A DNA stretch of 7,765 bases from NCBI GenBank assembly GCA_938049795.1, contig CALLCD010000113.1, forward strand, positions 1-7,765. The letters are read 5' to 3'. A program made the translations under genes and the position numbers. Position 1 is the stretch's first letter. The number at the start of each line of letters is the position of its first letter. This DNA comes from an uncultured Hyphomonadaceae bacterium. Its GTDB lineage: Bacteria; Pseudomonadota; Alphaproteobacteria; Caulobacterales; Hyphomonadaceae. The notes under the pieces were generated by a model that was not told the DNA's origin, made no database searches, and was given only the letters and a program-made list of their open reading frames with translations. Positions 6,040-7,765 of the stretch are shown here, piece by piece.

Positions 6040-6675
6040 ATGCTCCGCTTACTGATAGTCTTATTTGTACTTTTTCTGTCCGCCTGTGCGCTGACGCCGC
6101 CTGCATCCTTTGTCACGGCTGATACGCCGGTGCCGCAATCTGCGAAAGATAGCCGCGAGGATGGCGTGTTACGCGACCGCGATGGACGGCCTGTGCGGCA
6201 TGGTCTTTTGGGACAGGCTTTGCCAGCTTTTGAGGCGGCGTCGCTGACGGGCGAACTTGTTTCGAGCGCGGATCTTGCGGGACAGTGGACGGTGCTGGCC
6301 GCGTGGGGTGTGTGGTGTCATGACAGTCGGAATGATGCGGACAATATCAACGCGCTGGCGGGGGCTTTGGCAGCAGAAAACGGAATAGAGTTTTTGTCTG
6401 TACACATGCCATATAGTGCGGAACATGTGGACATTGCCTATCGCGGATTTGGCTCGGTTGAGGGGTTTTTCGAGGCAGAGGGCGTGGATTGGCCGGTGAT
6501 TGTGGACGAGGATGCGAGCTTGCGCGATGCGTTGCAGATTGAGTGGACGCCAAGCTATTTGGTGGTGGCGCCGGACCTGACAGTGCGGGCATTCCGGACA
6601 GATTTTTCGGTGGCGGGCGAGGGGGCTGTGGCCGCTTTTGTGGACGATGTGAAACGGCTTTCGCGCGCGCCTTAG
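6040..6675 (+). CDS. Thioredoxin-fold (TlpA/redoxin-like) lipoprotein with CxxS active site
   Basis: A 211-residue exported protein. The signal sequence (residues 2-15) ends in the lipobox LSAC, making Cys16 the lipidation site. After a linker to about 55, a thioredoxin-like domain covers about 56-209. The strand VLAAWGVWC leads into the active-site helix with Cys93-His94-Asp95-Ser96, in place of CxxC. WTPSYLVV at 169-176 supplies the cis-Pro loop (Thr170-Pro171). Only Cys16 and Cys93 are present, and Cys16 is presumably blocked by lipid, so the domain has a single redox-capable thiol. It cannot cycle as a normal dithiol oxidoreductase unless a partner or glutathione resolves it. A peroxidase-like, isomerase-like or non-redox role is possible. 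GAGG at 6028-6031, inside the end of the dehydrogenase gene, is an adequate ribosome binding site 8 nt before the ATG. It is likely co-transcribed with the upstream dehydrogenase. Confidence 0.82.
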   Translation: MLRLLIVLFVLFLSACALTPPASFVTADTPVPQSAKDSREDGVLRDRDGRPVRHGLLGQALPAFEAASLTGELVSSADLAGQWTVLAAWGVWCHDSRNDADNINALAGALAAENGIEFLSVHMPYSAEHVDIAYRGFGSVEGFFEAEGVDWPVIVDEDASLRDALQIEWTPSYLVVAPDLTVRAFRTDFSVAGEGAVAAFVDDVKRLSRAP

Positions 6676-6783
6676 AGCATGGTTTATCCTACAGTTTTGA
6701 GTCTGTTCGGGCGGCGAGAAGTCTATTCGGGACTCTATTAGATTCTGGGGTTTGCTTGAAAAACAATATAAAATACAAAGATA

Positions 6784-6826
6784 TGGACGCAAATTCCGGG
6801 TCTGGTTTGGCGTCCACTTTGTGTTT
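6784..6826. terminator. Probable bidirectional terminator between convergent genes
   Basis: TGGACGC at 6784-6790 and GCGTCCA at 6810-6816 form a perfect 7-bp stem, extendable by AAA/TTT with one bulged G, around a loop of about 12-19 nt. On the plus strand CTTTGTGTTTTT follows. On the minus strand the stem is followed by the T-rich complement of 6755-6783. It sits between the lipoprotein gene, ending at 6675, and the convergent gene ending at 6851, where both units need to stop. The rest of the 175-base gap shows no convincing gene. Confidence 0.55.
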
Positions 6827-6850
6827 TTGCGCGGCGGGCTGGTGTGCGCC

Positions 6851-7765
6851 CTAATTCTCGACCGTGAAGGTCAGGCCGGCATGATCGACGAGCCGTTTGA
6901 TCAGCTTGTGGCCCATAGCGGGGGCGGTGGTGTAGATGCCGCCGGGCTTGTCGGGGCAATCCTGAATGAGGCAGATCGCGCTTTCGGAGAGCATTTTCGA
7001 AGTTGAGCCATAGCCCGGATCGCGGTCGCCGGTGACGCCGACATCGAGGCGCTGGCCATCTGCGGTGAGGCCGACAAATAGGATGTCGAAGAAACCGTTT
7101 TCGCGTTCTTCCTTGCTCGGACCTTCGCCGGGCTTGGGAGCGTCTTCGCCGCCAAGGGGATTGGAGCTCGCCACAGCTTCGGCGGCCGCTTTACCCTGTT
7201 CGCCCGGTCCGGTGATCATCATTTCATCATAGATGAAATCGGTTCCATAAGGATGACCAAGCAGAGCGTTCGAGCGGTGGACATTCTTGGTGTTGATCGA
7301 GGCCATGATGAACGGGGCGACCCACATATCGAGCGTTTCGTCAAATTCCGGTTTCATGCCGGAGGGTTGTTCGGGGCCGGTAAAGCCCGGGGCGAGAGCG
7401 TAAGGGTCTACCATCAAACCCATCAGTGTAGGATCTTTCTGGATGGCGGCCATAGAGGCTGTGAGGCTCGCCGCTGTTCCGCCGGAAAAAGTGCCCTGCA
7501 TTTTGCGGACGCGGCCTTTGATGCGCGGCACAGGTGCGCCAAAGCGTTTTTGCGCTTCGGCTTGCAGGAAGGCGATGCCGAGATCGGTGGGGATCGAATC
7601 AAAGCCGCAGGAGAAGACAATACGCGCGCCGGATTTTTGGGCGGTGGCTTCGTGCGCGTCGATCATGTGGCGCATCCATGTTGTCTCGCCGCACAGATCG
7701 ACATAGTCCGTACCCGTCTCAGCGCAGGCGGCGACCAGGTCTGAGCCGTAGAGCTGGTAGGGGCC
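6851..7765 (-). CDS. Saccharopine dehydrogenase-like / trans-acting enoyl reductase-family protein, N-terminus outside window
   Basis: The minus-strand frame is open from 7765 to the TAG at 6853-6851, giving 304 codons. The first 30 codons in the window (GPYQLYGSDL, then DYVDLCGET) belong to the family's core and precede the ATG at 7675, so that ATG is internal, not the start. Other family marks are FSCGFDSIPTDLG at about 51-63, RKMQGTFSGGTAAS, a GFFD segment followed by VGLTADGQ, and a C-terminal GGIYTTAPAMG. Family members are usually around 390-400 residues, so roughly 90 N-terminal residues holding the dinucleotide-binding GxGxxG are missing. Characterised mycobacterial relatives reduce enoyl intermediates in trans during polyketide lipid synthesis; bacterial homologues elsewhere are mostly uncharacterised and often misnamed saccharopine dehydrogenase. 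Nothing here supports lysine metabolism. It converges on the lipoprotein gene with a shared terminator. Confidence 0.88.
   Translation of the reverse strand, partial: GPYQLYGSDLVAACAETGTDYVDLCGETTWMRHMIDAHEATAQKSGARIVFSCGFDSIPTDLGIAFLQAEAQKRFGAPVPRIKGRVRKMQGTFSGGTAASLTASMAAIQKDPTLMGLMVDPYALAPGFTGPEQPSGMKPEFDETLDMWVAPFIMASINTKNVHRSNALLGHPYGTDFIYDEMMITGPGEQGKAAAEAVASSNPLGGEDAPKPGEGPSKEERENGFFDILFVGLTADGQRLDVGVTGDRDPGYGSTSKMLSESAICLIQDCPDKPGGIYTTAPAMGHKLIKRLVDHAGLTFTVEN

Noticed and set aside
6679..6741. Possible 20-residue peptide beginning MVYPTVLS just after the lipoprotein gene
   Set aside because: There is no Shine-Dalgarno, it is very short and it contains the direct repeat; chance is the simpler explanation.
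7253..7744. Plus-strand open frame of 163 codons opposite the enoyl reductase-like gene
   Set aside because: It is the antisense of conserved family motifs and has no recognisable motif of its own.
1..7765. CRISPR array, insertion sequence, integrase, phage or toxin-antitoxin content
   Set aside because: No regularly spaced repeats, terminal inverted repeats, transposase or integrase motifs, or small paired toxin-like genes were seen on either strand, and the tRNA shows no nearby duplicated 3' end that would mark an attachment site.

Overview
The window reads as ordinary chromosomal DNA of an alphaproteobacterium. Codon use is GC-rich but moderate, genes are tightly packed, there is a CCA-encoding class II tRNA-Leu, and the metabolic gene set is typical of the group (stand-alone MoCF-domain protein, family VIII-type esterase lipoprotein, acyl-CoA enzymes, trans-acting enoyl reductase-like protein). 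Something near the Hyphomonadaceae/Parvularculaceae is plausible, but that placement is inference. I see no transposase, integrase, phage gene, CRISPR array or rRNA.

Layout. (1) Positions 1-330, minus strand: the N-terminal 110 codons of methionine aminopeptidase (map), cut by the window edge. (2) Positions 331-507: divergent intergenic region. (3) Positions 508-1356, plus: a TauD/TfdA-type Fe(II)/2-oxoglutarate dioxygenase with all metal and co-substrate ligands. (4) Positions 1457-4878, plus: a compact run of four genes, namely a secreted beta-lactamase-fold serine hydrolase (lipoprotein), a stand-alone CinA-N/MoCF-domain protein, a small four-helix membrane protein of unknown function, and an enoyl-CoA hydratase/isomerase-superfamily protein. 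Gaps are 14 nt, 2 nt and an 8-nt overlap, which suggests co-transcription. (5) Positions 4888-4974, minus: tRNA-Leu(UAA), facing the end of that run only 9 nt away. (6) Positions 5156-6675, plus: a 3-hydroxyacyl-CoA (3-hydroxybutyryl-CoA) dehydrogenase with complete active site, then 5 nt later a thioredoxin-fold lipoprotein whose active-site motif is CxxS instead of CxxC. (7) Positions 6676-6850: convergent intergenic region with a probable two-way terminator. (8) Positions 6851-7765, minus: a saccharopine-dehydrogenase-like / trans-acting enoyl reductase-like protein, missing its N-terminus at the window edge.

Shared theme. The hydratase-superfamily protein, the hydroxyacyl-CoA dehydrogenase and the enoyl-reductase-like protein all suggest acyl-CoA or lipid chemistry, but they lie in separate transcription units and a common pathway is not shown. 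I found no clearly new system. The points most worth a second look are the hydratase paralogue lacking the second catalytic Glu, the CxxS lipoprotein paired with the dehydrogenase, the unknown membrane protein inside the esterase/MoCF/hydratase run, and the tRNA-Leu with two G-U pairs in its acceptor stem, including the terminal pair.
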